NCBI RefSeq assembly: GCF_913064665.1
Contig: NZ_CAJYBT010000025.1
Coordinates: forward strand, 1-50,560
Length of the DNA stretch: 50,560 bases
Direction of reading: 5' to 3'
Origin: an uncultured Thioclava sp.
GTDB lineage: Bacteria; Pseudomonadota; Alphaproteobacteria; Rhodobacterales; Rhodobacteraceae
How positions within the stretch are numbered: the first letter of the stretch is position 1; each line of letters starts with the position of its first letter. The notes beneath the pieces are model-generated. The model had not been told where the DNA came from. It was given only the letters and a program-made list of their open reading frames with translations, and did not search any database. This document shows positions 1 through 7,563 of the stretch, in pieces. A program made the translations under genes and the position numbers.

Positions 1-360
1 TTTGAGGTGGACGGGGTCGAGCTGCGCTTCCGCGCCTCGCATTTCCCCTTCACCGAGCCCTCGGCCGAGGTCGATATCCGCTGTTCCTGGGCGGGCGGCA
101 GCCTGAAAATCGGCGAGGGCGACGACTGGATGGAGATCCTCGGCTCAGGGATGGTGCACCCCAAAGTGCTGCAATCGGCCGGGATCGACCCGAGCGAATG
201 GCAGGGCTTCGCCTTCGGTATCGGGATCGATCGGTTGGCGATGCTGAAATACGGCATCCCCGATTTGCGCGCGTTCTTTGAGAGCGACCTGCGGTGGTTG
301 AAGCATTATGGGTTTAGCGCGCTGGATATGCCGACGGTGTTTGGTGGGTTGAGTCGGTGA
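1..360 (+). CDS. pheS: Phenylalanyl-tRNA synthetase alpha subunit, C-terminal part
   Basis: The gene enters from the left edge and only its last ~119 codons are here. The product is the catalytic alpha chain of the cytoplasmic alpha2-beta2 enzyme that charges tRNA-Phe. The fragment carries class II synthetase end motifs: a strand ending in [11 protein letters not shown], then [13 protein letters not shown], and the motif 3-type [21 protein letters not shown], which contains the ATP-binding arginine. It stops at TGA 358-360, and that stop overlaps the GTG start of the next gene. The partner pheT lies 1.3 kb downstream. The identification is very secure; the 5' part lies outside the window. Confidence 0.97.
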   Translation, partial: FEVDGVELRFRASHFPFTEPSAEVDIRCSWAGGSLKIGEGDDWMEILGSGMVHPKVLQSAGIDPSEWQGFAFGIGIDRLAMLKYGIPDLRAFFESDLRWLKHYGFSALDMPTVFGGLSR

Positions 361-956
361 GTATAGGAATTGATCCCAATAAGGTGCTGTCGGGAACCCT
401 GAGTAAAATCGTTATCGGACTATTGGTAGTCGTGTTCGCCGCACTAGGAGCCTGGCTCAAGAAAACCGTGTTAGGGGACAAAATCGCATGGTCTAAGATC
501 GCCGATGTGGAGCTTCCTGCTTCCGTTCGAGGCACCTGTGAAGTAGGTGGGGTAACAAGGGTTTGGATTACAAATCGCGGCCGAACCAAGGCGGAGCGGC
601 TTTCTTTAATCACGTCCTCATCGATTGTAGCGGTAAGGATTGACCCAGTTCTAGATTATGAGCTGACTGAACTTGACGGCCACAAAATCCTAAAAATCTC
701 TGAGATACCGAAAAAATCGAAGTTCGCAATCGACCTCTATGGGATGTCCTCAAGCCCATATGTTCGTTCCATTCGCCTAGATGGAGACGAAATTACAGAG
801 ACTAGGTTTGAGAAGATTGCAGGGGAAAACGATATCGTGTTGCCGCCTTGGTATACGATACTCTTTTGGCTATCAACCTTGGCGCTCGTTGTTCAGATGG
901 CGGCTCAGCTTGCTACGGGCTTTGGGTTGTTGCCGGAAATAGCGACGGCCAAATGA
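357..956 (+). CDS. Hypothetical membrane protein inserted in the phe operon
   Basis: I do not recognise this 199-residue protein. It starts at a GTG that overlaps the pheS stop (GTGA), so it is probably translationally coupled. Hydrophobic segments lie near residues 14-34 ([17 protein letters not shown]) and near residues 169-190 ([20 protein letters not shown]). The ~130 residues between them look like a beta-rich soluble domain that would sit on one side of the membrane. Base composition and codon use are clearly AT-richer than pheS, the ASCH gene or pheT (for example TTA, ATA and AAA codons), which suggests recent acquisition. The long open frame and overlap with pheS support a real gene; its function is unknown. 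Confidence 0.7.
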   Translation: MSIGIDPNKVLSGTLSKIVIGLLVVVFAALGAWLKKTVLGDKIAWSKIADVELPASVRGTCEVGGVTRVWITNRGRTKAERLSLITSSSIVAVRIDPVLDYELTELDGHKILKISEIPKKSKFAIDLYGMSSSPYVRSIRLDGDEITETRFEKIAGENDIVLPPWYTILFWLSTLALVVQMAAQLATGFGLLPEIATAK

Positions 957-1001
957 AATTGACCCTCTCCTAGCTGAATTATCACCTCTAGGAGGCCCCC
1001 G

Positions 1002-1391
1002 ATGCCCATCACCTTCACCTTCGGCGACAGCCGCGCGCTCTGCGACCAGCTCCTCGCCCTGATCCGCCAAGGCAAGAAGACCGCCACCTGCGGCGCGCTC
1101 ACTTACTTCACCGAAGGGGGCGAGAATATGCCGGTGGTGGGGCGGCGCGATATCGCCCTCGACTGGGATGGCAACCCCGCGATCATGATCGAGACCATCG
1201 AGGTCACCATCCGGCGCTTTTGCGATGTCGATGAAGATTTCGCGCTGGCCGAGGGGGAGAATGACACGCTCGAGGGCTGGCGGCGCGACCATCGGGCCTA
1301 TTTCGAGCGTAACGGAGGTTTTGATCCCGAAATGGAACTCGTTTGCGAGCGGTTTCGATTGGTAGAAGACCTGCAAGGAGCCAAATCATGA
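1002..1391 (+). CDS. ASCH domain protein
   Basis: This 129-residue protein matches the ASCH superfamily, a PUA-like beta-barrel fold thought to bind RNA or nucleotides. Visible features are the N-terminal LCDQLLALIRQGKKTATCGA segment with the typical G-K-K-T-A-T turn, a central VVGRRDIALDWDGNP strand pair, ETIEVTIRRFCDVDEDFA, and the C-terminal VCERFRLVEDL strand. The start follows a strong AGGAGG at 990-995. Its last codons come within a few bases of the next gene (ATG 1388), so the two are probably coupled. The exact substrate is unknown; some ASCH proteins hydrolyse modified nucleosides. Confidence 0.85.
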   Translation: MPITFTFGDSRALCDQLLALIRQGKKTATCGALTYFTEGGENMPVVGRRDIALDWDGNPAIMIETIEVTIRRFCDVDEDFALAEGENDTLEGWRRDHRAYFERNGGFDPEMELVCERFRLVEDLQGAKS

Positions 1392-1675
1392 CCACCCAAC
1401 CCCGCCTCTTCGACACCCCCGCCCACGAGCAAACCCCCGAACAGCGCCGCTTCTACGCCTATACCGAAATCGCCTACACCATCGTCGATTTCAGCGCCGC
1501 CGCCTGTTTCGTGATCGGCTCGATCCTGTTCTTCTATGCCTCGCTCTCGGTCCCCGCGACGTGGCTTTTCCTCATTGGCTCGCTGCTTTTTGCCGCAAAA
1601 CCCTCGATCCGGCTATGGCGGGAGTTGAAACTCCTGCGCATGGGCGATTACAAGGACCTCGCGCAGCGCAAGTAA
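1388..1675 (+). CDS. YrhK-domain small membrane protein
   Basis: A 95-residue protein with the YrhK-like layout: a hydrophilic N-terminus, then two hydrophobic segments (about residues 30-52, VDFSAAACFVIGSILFFYASL, and about 55-72, ATWLFLIGSLLFAAKPSI), and a basic C-terminal tail. I chose ATG 1388 over the upstream in-frame GTG at 1343 because it follows AAGGAG (1375-1380), begins MTTQPRLFDT, and overlaps the end of the ASCH gene by only four bases. It ends 15 bases before pheT, so it should be cotranscribed with it. The function of the family is not established. Confidence 0.75.
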   Translation: MTTQPRLFDTPAHEQTPEQRRFYAYTEIAYTIVDFSAAACFVIGSILFFYASLSVPATWLFLIGSLLFAAKPSIRLWRELKLLRMGDYKDLAQRK

Positions 1676-1690
1676 CCCCGAGGGAAGCCC

Positions 1691-4099
1691 ATGAAATTCA
1701 CACTCTCCTGGCTCAAGGATCACCTTGATACCACGGCCTCCGTCGATGAGATCGCCTATGCGCTGACCGATCTGGGGCTTGAGGTCGAAGAGGTCATCGA
1801 CCCCGCCGCCAAGCTGGCCGCGTTTACGCTGGCCCGTGTCACCGCCGCCCAGCAGCACCCCGATGCCGACCGGTTGCGCGTGTGCACCGTGCTCACCGAT
1901 GAGGGCGAAAAGCAGATCGTGTGCGGTGCGCCCAATGCGCGCGAGGGGATTACGGTCGTGCTGTGCAAGCCGGGCGATTATGTGCCCGGCATCGACGTGA
2001 CGCTGAGCGTGGGCAAAATTCGCGGCGTCGAAAGCCACGGCATGATGGCGTCCGAGCGCGAGCTGGAGCTGAGCGACGAGCATAACGGCATCATCGAGCT
2101 GCCTTCGGGCGAGGTCGGCCAAAAATTCACCGACTGGCTGGCCGCCAACCGCCCCGAGGCCGTGGACCCGGTGTTCGACATCGCCATCACCCCCAACCGC
2201 CCCGATGCGTTGGGCGTGCGCGGCATTGCCCGCGATCTGGCCGCGCGCGGTTTGGGAATGCTCAAACCGCTAGAGGTCGAGCCCGTTCCCGGCGGCTTCC
2301 CCAGCCCCGTTTCGGTCAGCATTGACCCGGCGCTCAAGGACAAGGGCTGTCCGCTCTTCGCCGGTCGCGTCATTCGCGGCGTCACCAACGGCCCCAGCCC
2401 GGAATGGCTGCAAAAACGCCTGCGCGCGATTGGCTTGCGCCCGATTTCCGCGCTGGTCGATATCACCAACTATTTCACCTATGACCTGAACCGCCCGCTG
2501 CATGTGTTCGACATGGCCAAGGTTGCAGGCGATCTGCGTATTCAGCCTGCCAAGGGCGGCGAAGAGTTCCTCGCGCTGGATGAGAAAACCTACACGATGC
2601 GCGCAGGCGACATGGTGATTTGCGATGATAACGGCGTCGAAAGCTTGGCCGGGATCATGGGTGGCGAGGCCTCGGGCGCGGATGAAAACACAATCGATGT
2701 GTTCCTCGAATCCGCCTATTGGACGCCGATCACCATCGCCGCTACGGGCCGGGCGCTGAAAATCAACTCCGATGCGCGCTATCGGTTTGAACGCGGGATC
2801 GACCCTGAATTCACCCTGCCGGGGCTGGAACTGGCGACGCAGATGGTGCTGGATTTGTGCGGTGGCGAGGCGTCCGAAATCGCGATGGATGGCGCGGTGC
2901 CCGACACCTCGCGCGCCTATCGCCTCGACCCCGCGCGGGTGATCTCGCTGGTCGGCATGGATATCCCCGAGGCCACGCAGCGCGAAACGCTGAGTGCTTT
3001 GGGCTTCACGCTGCAGGGCGACATGGCAAGCCCGCCGAGCTGGCGCCCCGATGTTCTGGGCGAGGCCGATCTGGTCGAGGAAGTGGCCCGCATCGCCTCG
3101 CTTACCAAGCTGCAAGGCCGGCCTTTGGCGCGTGAAACCAGCGGCGTTCCGGGCACGATCCTGACGCCGATGCAGGTACGCGAACGCATGGCGCGGCGCA
3201 CGATTGCCAGCCTTGGCTACAATGAATGCGTGACCTATTCCTTCATCGACGCCGAGAGCGCGGCGCTGTTCGGTGGCGGTGCGGATGCGACGAAGTTGGA
3301 AAACCCGATCTCCTCGGAAATGACCCATATGCGCCCCGATCTGCTGCCCGGTCTGATGCAGGCCGCGGCACGCAATCAGGCGCGCGGTTTCAGCGATCTG
3401 GCCCTGTTCGAGGTCGGCCCCGCCTTCAGTGGCGGCGAGCCGGGCGAGCAGGTGGTGCAAGCGGCAGGCCTTCTGATCGGCCAAGCGGGTCCGCGCGATC
3501 CGTGGGGGTCGCGCCGTCCGGTGGACCTGTATGACGCCAAGGCCGATCTTGAGGCCGCGCTTTCCGCCATCGGTGCCCCGGCGCGCGCGCAGATCACGCG
3601 CAAGCTTGACACGTGGTGGCATCCTGGTCGCGCGGGCACGCTGGCGCTTGGACCCAATGTGCTGGCCAGCTTTGGCGAGGTGCATCCCAAGACGTTGCGC
3701 GAAATGGGCGTCAAAGGCCCCGCTGTCGCCTTCACGATCTGGCTGCAAAATGTGCCCTTCCCAAAGAAGAAAGGGTCCACCCGCGCCGCATTGGATAGCT
3801 CTGATCTGCAAGCCGTCGAGCGCGATTTCGCCTTTGTCGTAGATGCCCAGGTCGAGGCGATCACAGCCGTCAACGCCGCCCTTGGCGCGGATAAAAAGCT
3901 GATCGACAGCGTGCAGCTGTTTGACCAGTTCACCGGCGCAAAGGCCGAAGAGCAGATGGGCGCGGGGAAAAAATCCATCGCGCTCAGCGTGCGCTTGCAG
4001 CCGCGCGATGCGACCCTGACCGATGCGGAAATCGAGGCGGTGAGCGCCAAGATCATCGACAAGGTCACCAAGGCCACCGGCGGCGCGCTGCGCAGCTAA
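1691..4099 (+). CDS. pheT: Phenylalanyl-tRNA synthetase beta subunit
   Basis: The 802-residue beta chain of PheRS, normal length for the bacterial family. In order: N-terminal MKFTLSWLKDHL; the OB-fold tRNA-binding domain (about 40-150, with QHPDADRLRVC and KIRGVESHGMM); the B3/B4 editing region (about 210-390, ITNYFTYDLNRPLHVFD); the B5 domain (about 400-470); the catalytic-like core (about 490-690, with SFIDAESAALFGG); and the C-terminal ferredoxin-like anticodon-binding domain from about 710 (VERDFAFVVDAQVEA). It forms the cytoplasmic heterotetramer with PheS and hydrolyses Tyr-tRNA-Phe. Spacing suggests the YrhK gene and pheT share a transcript. Confidence 0.98.
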   Translation: MKFTLSWLKDHLDTTASVDEIAYALTDLGLEVEEVIDPAAKLAAFTLARVTAAQQHPDADRLRVCTVLTDEGEKQIVCGAPNAREGITVVLCKPGDYVPGIDVTLSVGKIRGVESHGMMASERELELSDEHNGIIELPSGEVGQKFTDWLAANRPEAVDPVFDIAITPNRPDALGVRGIARDLAARGLGMLKPLEVEPVPGGFPSPVSVSIDPALKDKGCPLFAGRVIRGVTNGPSPEWLQKRLRAIGLRPISALVDITNYFTYDLNRPLHVFDMAKVAGDLRIQPAKGGEEFLALDEKTYTMRAGDMVICDDNGVESLAGIMGGEASGADENTIDVFLESAYWTPITIAATGRALKINSDARYRFERGIDPEFTLPGLELATQMVLDLCGGEASEIAMDGAVPDTSRAYRLDPARVISLVGMDIPEATQRETLSALGFTLQGDMASPPSWRPDVLGEADLVEEVARIASLTKLQGRPLARETSGVPGTILTPMQVRERMARRTIASLGYNECVTYSFIDAESAALFGGGADATKLENPISSEMTHMRPDLLPGLMQAAARNQARGFSDLALFEVGPAFSGGEPGEQVVQAAGLLIGQAGPRDPWGSRRPVDLYDAKADLEAALSAIGAPARAQITRKLDTWWHPGRAGTLALGPNVLASFGEVHPKTLREMGVKGPAVAFTIWLQNVPFPKKKGSTRAALDSSDLQAVERDFAFVVDAQVEAITAVNAALGADKKLIDSVQLFDQFTGAKAEEQMGAGKKSIALSVRLQPRDATLTDAEIEAVSAKIIDKVTKATGGALRS

Positions 4100-4167
4100 A
4101 GACGCGGCGTCACCCTTTGCGAACGAAAAAAACGCGATAGGCTCCTTCCCAGCCGGGGAGGAGCCTG

Positions 4168-5781
4168 ATGCGTTTTGATTACCTGATCTTGGGGGGCGGT
4201 TCTGCGGGCGCGGTTCTGGCCGCGCGGCTGTCGCAAGACCCCGATTGCACCGTTTGCCTGATTGAGGCGGGCACAGAGGCGCGCGACATCCTTGTGCGTG
4301 CGCCCGCGCTGGTGGCGGCGATGGTTTCGGGGCGGCCGCAACTCCACAACTGGGCCTATCACACCACGCCGCAAGCCGAGCTTAACGGGCGGCGCGGATT
4401 TCAGCCACGTGGCCGCGGGCTTGGCGGTTCATCCGCGATCAACGCGATGCTTTATGTGCGCGGCCAGCCGCAGGATTACGACGATTGGGCCGAGATGGGG
4501 GCCGAAGGTTGGGATTGGCAAAGCTGCCAGCCGTGGTTTCTGGCAAGCGAGCGCAACATGCGCGGCGCTTCTGACTGGCATGGCGATGCGGGGCCGCTAC
4601 AGGTGGGCGATCAACGCCGCCCGCGCCCGATTTCGCGTGCTTTCGTTGAGGCTTGCGCGGCAGTGCAATGCCCGCCAAACGCCGATTTCAACGGCCCCGA
4701 CCAAGAGGGCGCGGGGCTGTATCAGGTCACGCAGTTTTGGGACGGGCCGCGCAAGGGCGAGCGTTGCTCGGTCGCGGCGGCCTATTTGCACCCGGTCATG
4801 GCACGGCCCAACCTGACCGTTCTGACCCGCGCGCGCGCCGAGAAAATCCTGACAACGGACGCCCGCGCCACCGGGGCGCTGATCCGCCAAGGGCGCAAGC
4901 GATTCAGTGTTGAGGCCACGCGCGAGGTGATCCTCAGCGCCGGGGCCTTTGGCTCGCCCCAACTGTTGATGCTGTCGGGCATCGGACCTGCCGATCATCT
5001 GCGCGAACACGGGATCGAACCGGTGCTGGACCTGCCCGGCGTGGGGGCGAACCTGCACGACCATCTCGATTACATCATCAGCTACACCTCGCCGCGCCGC
5101 GATGTGGTGGGGCTCAATCCGCGCGGGATGATGCGATTGGCGCGCGCAGGCGCGGGCTGGCGCAAACATGGCGAGGGGCTGTTTGCCTCGCCGATGGCCG
5201 AGGGCGGGGCGTTTTTGCGCTCGGACCCCAGCCTCGATCGGCCCGATCTGCAACTGCATTTCGTGGTTGGCATCGTCGATCAGCACATGCGCAAACCCCA
5301 TCTCGCGGATGGCTGGTCGGTGCATGTCTGCGCAATGCGGCCAAAATCGCGCGGCACGCTGCGCTTGGCCAGCGCCGATCCGCGCGCCGCGCCGCTGATC
5401 GACCCGGCGTTTCTGCAAGATCCGCGCGACCAAGCCCTGATGCTGCGCGCCGCCCGCCTGCTAGAGCAGATCACCGACGCCCCGTCGTTGGACCCGTGGC
5501 GCGGGCGCAAACTGTATCCCCATGACGGAACGGACGCCGCGCTGATGGCCGATATCCGCGCGCGCGCCGATACGATCTATCACCCGGTGGGCACCTGCCG
5601 GATGGGGCGCGACGAGATGGCGGTGGTTGACCCGCAACTGCGCGTGCAGGGGATCGCGGGGCTGCGGGTGGTGGATGCCTCGGTGATGCCGCAAGTGGTG
5701 TCGGGCAATACCAACGCCCCCACGGTGATGATTGCTGAACGCGCGGCCGCGTTTATGCGCGCTGATCGGTTGGGTGATTGA
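4168..5781 (+). CDS. GMC-family FAD-dependent oxidoreductase (choline dehydrogenase-like)
   Basis: A 537-residue flavoenzyme of the glucose-methanol-choline family. The ADP-binding motif is at the N-terminus (LILGGGSAGAVLAARL, E at the end of strand 2). GMC signature 1 follows (RGRGLGGSSAINAMLYVRG), then signature 2 (GAFGSPQLLMLSGIGP). The C-terminal active-site block has IYHPVGTCRMG and the SGNTNAPT segment. Such enzymes oxidise primary alcohols to aldehydes in the cytoplasm. Choline dehydrogenase is the usual automatic name, but no betaine-aldehyde dehydrogenase, betI or transporter is adjacent, so the substrate cannot be assigned. The start follows GGGGAGG at about 4155. Its 3' end overlaps the convergent GFA gene by 29 bases. 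Confidence 0.9.
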   Translation: MRFDYLILGGGSAGAVLAARLSQDPDCTVCLIEAGTEARDILVRAPALVAAMVSGRPQLHNWAYHTTPQAELNGRRGFQPRGRGLGGSSAINAMLYVRGQPQDYDDWAEMGAEGWDWQSCQPWFLASERNMRGASDWHGDAGPLQVGDQRRPRPISRAFVEACAAVQCPPNADFNGPDQEGAGLYQVTQFWDGPRKGERCSVAAAYLHPVMARPNLTVLTRARAEKILTTDARATGALIRQGRKRFSVEATREVILSAGAFGSPQLLMLSGIGPADHLREHGIEPVLDLPGVGANLHDHLDYIISYTSPRRDVVGLNPRGMMRLARAGAGWRKHGEGLFASPMAEGGAFLRSDPSLDRPDLQLHFVVGIVDQHMRKPHLADGWSVHVCAMRPKSRGTLRLASADPRAAPLIDPAFLQDPRDQALMLRAARLLEQITDAPSLDPWRGRKLYPHDGTDAALMADIRARADTIYHPVGTCRMGRDEMAVVDPQLRVQGIAGLRVVDASVMPQVVSGNTNAPTVMIAERAAAFMRADRLGD

Positions 5782-6139
5782 CCCCATCCGCCCAACGCAC
5801 CGGGTCCAGATCGCGCGGGTTCACACCCTCTAGGCAGGCCGCATTCACCCCGTATTCATTCGGGTTTGAGCGGCGCTGGTGATGGGTGTAAATCCCACAG
5901 ATCTTGCAGAAATAATGCTTCGCCGTCATCGTGCCGAATTGATAGAGCGTCAGGGCCTCGGCCCCCTTCAAGATCCGGATGCCATCAAGGGGTGCGCTGA
6001 CCGCAACCGCTCCGCGCCGCCTGCAAAACGAGCAATCGCAGCGCCGCGCCGTCGCCAGCCCATCGCTCAGCGTGACCGCCATCTCGACTGCGCCGCAATG
6101 ACAGCTCAGCCGGTGGGGGGATTGAATATCGGGCAACAT
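5753..6139 (-). CDS. GFA-family (CENP-V/GFA domain) zinc protein
   Basis: A 128-residue protein of the glutathione-dependent formaldehyde-activating (GFA) family. The zinc-binding cysteines stand in the usual order: CHCGAVE near residue 12, CDCSFCRRRGA near 34, and CKICGIYTHHQ near 80. ATG 6139 is preferred over the longer frame because AGGAG lies 8 bases upstream and because it overlaps the rhomboid stop by one base (TGATG), which implies coupling. Family members spontaneously or enzymatically handle S-hydroxymethylglutathione, but most paralogues have no proven activity. The gene runs convergent with, and overlaps, the GMC oxidoreductase. Confidence 0.88.
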   Translation of the reverse strand: MLPDIQSPHRLSCHCGAVEMAVTLSDGLATARRCDCSFCRRRGAVAVSAPLDGIRILKGAEALTLYQFGTMTAKHYFCKICGIYTHHQRRSNPNEYGVNAACLEGVNPRDLDPVRWADGVNHPTDQRA

Positions 6140-6867
6140 CAGCGGTCTCTCCTGACTACGGGGATCGGGGTTTGCCCGAACCGGCTTGCGGGGTGTGGCG
6201 GGTGGCCATGGGTGCGTGACCAGAACCTCGGCCCGCCCAAGACCAACCACAGCGGAACACACAGTGCAAGCCCCGCCACAAAGCCGCCGATATGAGCCAG
6301 ATGCGCGACTCCGCCGCTCGTTCCGGCCATGATTTCATTGCCGACCTGAATACCGAACCACACCCCCAGCACCGCCCAAGCGGGCACCGGCCAGATCTTG
6401 TAAATCAGCACGAAGAAGAACATCACGTCGATGCGCGCGCGCGGATAAAGCAGCACATAGCCCCCCATCACCCCCGCAATCGCCCCCGAGGCCCCCACCA
6501 TCGGCACCATCGATTGCGGATCAGACGCCACCTGCGCAAAGGCAGCCGCCAGCCCGCAGGCGAGGTAAAACGCAGCAAAGATCACATGCCCAAGCTGATC
6601 TTCAAGATTGTCACCAAACACCCAGAGAAACAGCATATTCCCGGCCAGATGCAAAATCCCCGCATGCAGGAACATATGCGTTACCAGCCCGTGCAGCATT
6701 TCGCCCTGCGTCACGGCCCCCGGCCACAGCGCGTTGCGCAACCAGGCCCCGTGCAGATCCAGCCCCCAATCGACGGTCATCACATAGACCGCACAATTGA
6801 TCGCGATCAGCGCCCAAGTGACATAGGGCACAGAGCCCGACGGGTTATGATCGCGCAAGGGGAACAT
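6139..6867 (-). CDS. Rhomboid-family intramembrane serine protease
   Basis: A 242-residue polytopic membrane protein. Rhomboid hallmarks are the HAGILHLAGNMLFLWVFGDNLED segment at the second to third helices, the catalytic serine in VGASGAIAGVMGGY, and the catalytic histidine in AHIGGFVAGLAL. Six hydrophobic segments are visible. The start MFPLRDHNPSG is typical of alphaproteobacterial members. A longer TTG-start frame at 6888 exists but is less likely. Rhomboids cut transmembrane substrates within the bilayer; the substrate here is unknown. The stop overlaps the GFA start by one base. Confidence 0.93.
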   Translation of the reverse strand: MFPLRDHNPSGSVPYVTWALIAINCAVYVMTVDWGLDLHGAWLRNALWPGAVTQGEMLHGLVTHMFLHAGILHLAGNMLFLWVFGDNLEDQLGHVIFAAFYLACGLAAAFAQVASDPQSMVPMVGASGAIAGVMGGYVLLYPRARIDVMFFFVLIYKIWPVPAWAVLGVWFGIQVGNEIMAGTSGGVAHLAHIGGFVAGLALCVPLWLVLGGPRFWSRTHGHPPHPASRFGQTPIPVVRRDR

Positions 6868-6939
6868 GGGCGCGAGTGTGCCATGCAAGCCGCTTCGGTC
6901 AAGGGGAACTTGGCGCAGATCGCAAGGTGCCTCTGGCGC

Positions 6940-7347
6940 TTATCGCTTGGCGGTGATCACCGGCTTGCCATCGACCATCAACTGTAACCGGTCGTCCTCG
7001 ATTTTCACCTCATCGACGCGCGCGATATTGGAATGAAACGCGCCTTCCACAGCCATGACATCGGCCGGGCATGCCATCCGCGTGCCAACCAACTCGCCCA
7101 CGCGCACCCGCCCGCCTTGGTTCGAGATCCGCCCGTTATAGCGATTGCACCCCGAATTGCCCGCGATCAGCCCTTTTTCGGGATGGGTCAGCGTCACCTC
7201 GACATTGGCGGGCACCGGCTGCCCGGCAATCTCGGTCACCTCCCAGATCACGTTGGGCGCAAGCGCCTCCAAAGGGTCGGACTCTTGGGGTTTGCACCCG
7301 GCCAACACCGCCAGTGCCAGAACCGATCCGATCATGATCGCACGCAT
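6940..7347 (-). CDS. META-domain (HslJ-like) lipoprotein
   Basis: A 135-residue envelope protein. The start MRAIMIGSVLALAVLAGCKP gives a short lipoprotein signal with lipobox L-A-G-C (Cys17), which fixes this start against the longer upstream frame. The META/HslJ domain follows: VIWEVTEIAGQPVP, the GNSGCNRYNGR motif typical of META domains, then TRMACPADVMAVEGAFHSNI and a final strand pair. E. coli HslJ is a heat-inducible outer-membrane lipoprotein linked to novobiocin resistance; the molecular role is unclear. The gene is divergent from ccmF across a 216-base spacer in which I see no clear promoter. Confidence 0.85.
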   Translation of the reverse strand: MRAIMIGSVLALAVLAGCKPQESDPLEALAPNVIWEVTEIAGQPVPANVEVTLTHPEKGLIAGNSGCNRYNGRISNQGGRVRVGELVGTRMACPADVMAVEGAFHSNIARVDEVKIEDDRLQLMVDGKPVITAKR

Positions 7348-7563
7348 CACATTTCCTTTTGCCAGACGCCTCCGGATCGCAGCACCCGCACCACCTTGCA
7401 ACGGCGTTATGGGCACATGGGAAAAGGGCGGTTGCCCCCCAATAGCGCGCCCCGCCAAGCGCGACCATTCACGGAGTCGTGATGGATTGCGACATCGGCG
7501 CGCATCCTCCTTGGCCGCAGCTTCAGTTGCCTCTATGCTCATTCAGCGACAGGAGGATTCCCG

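Noticed and set aside
2270-3811. 513-codon minus-strand frame opposite pheT
   Set aside because: Shadow of pheT; Arg/His/Ala-rich, no recognisable motif, and pheT is unambiguous.
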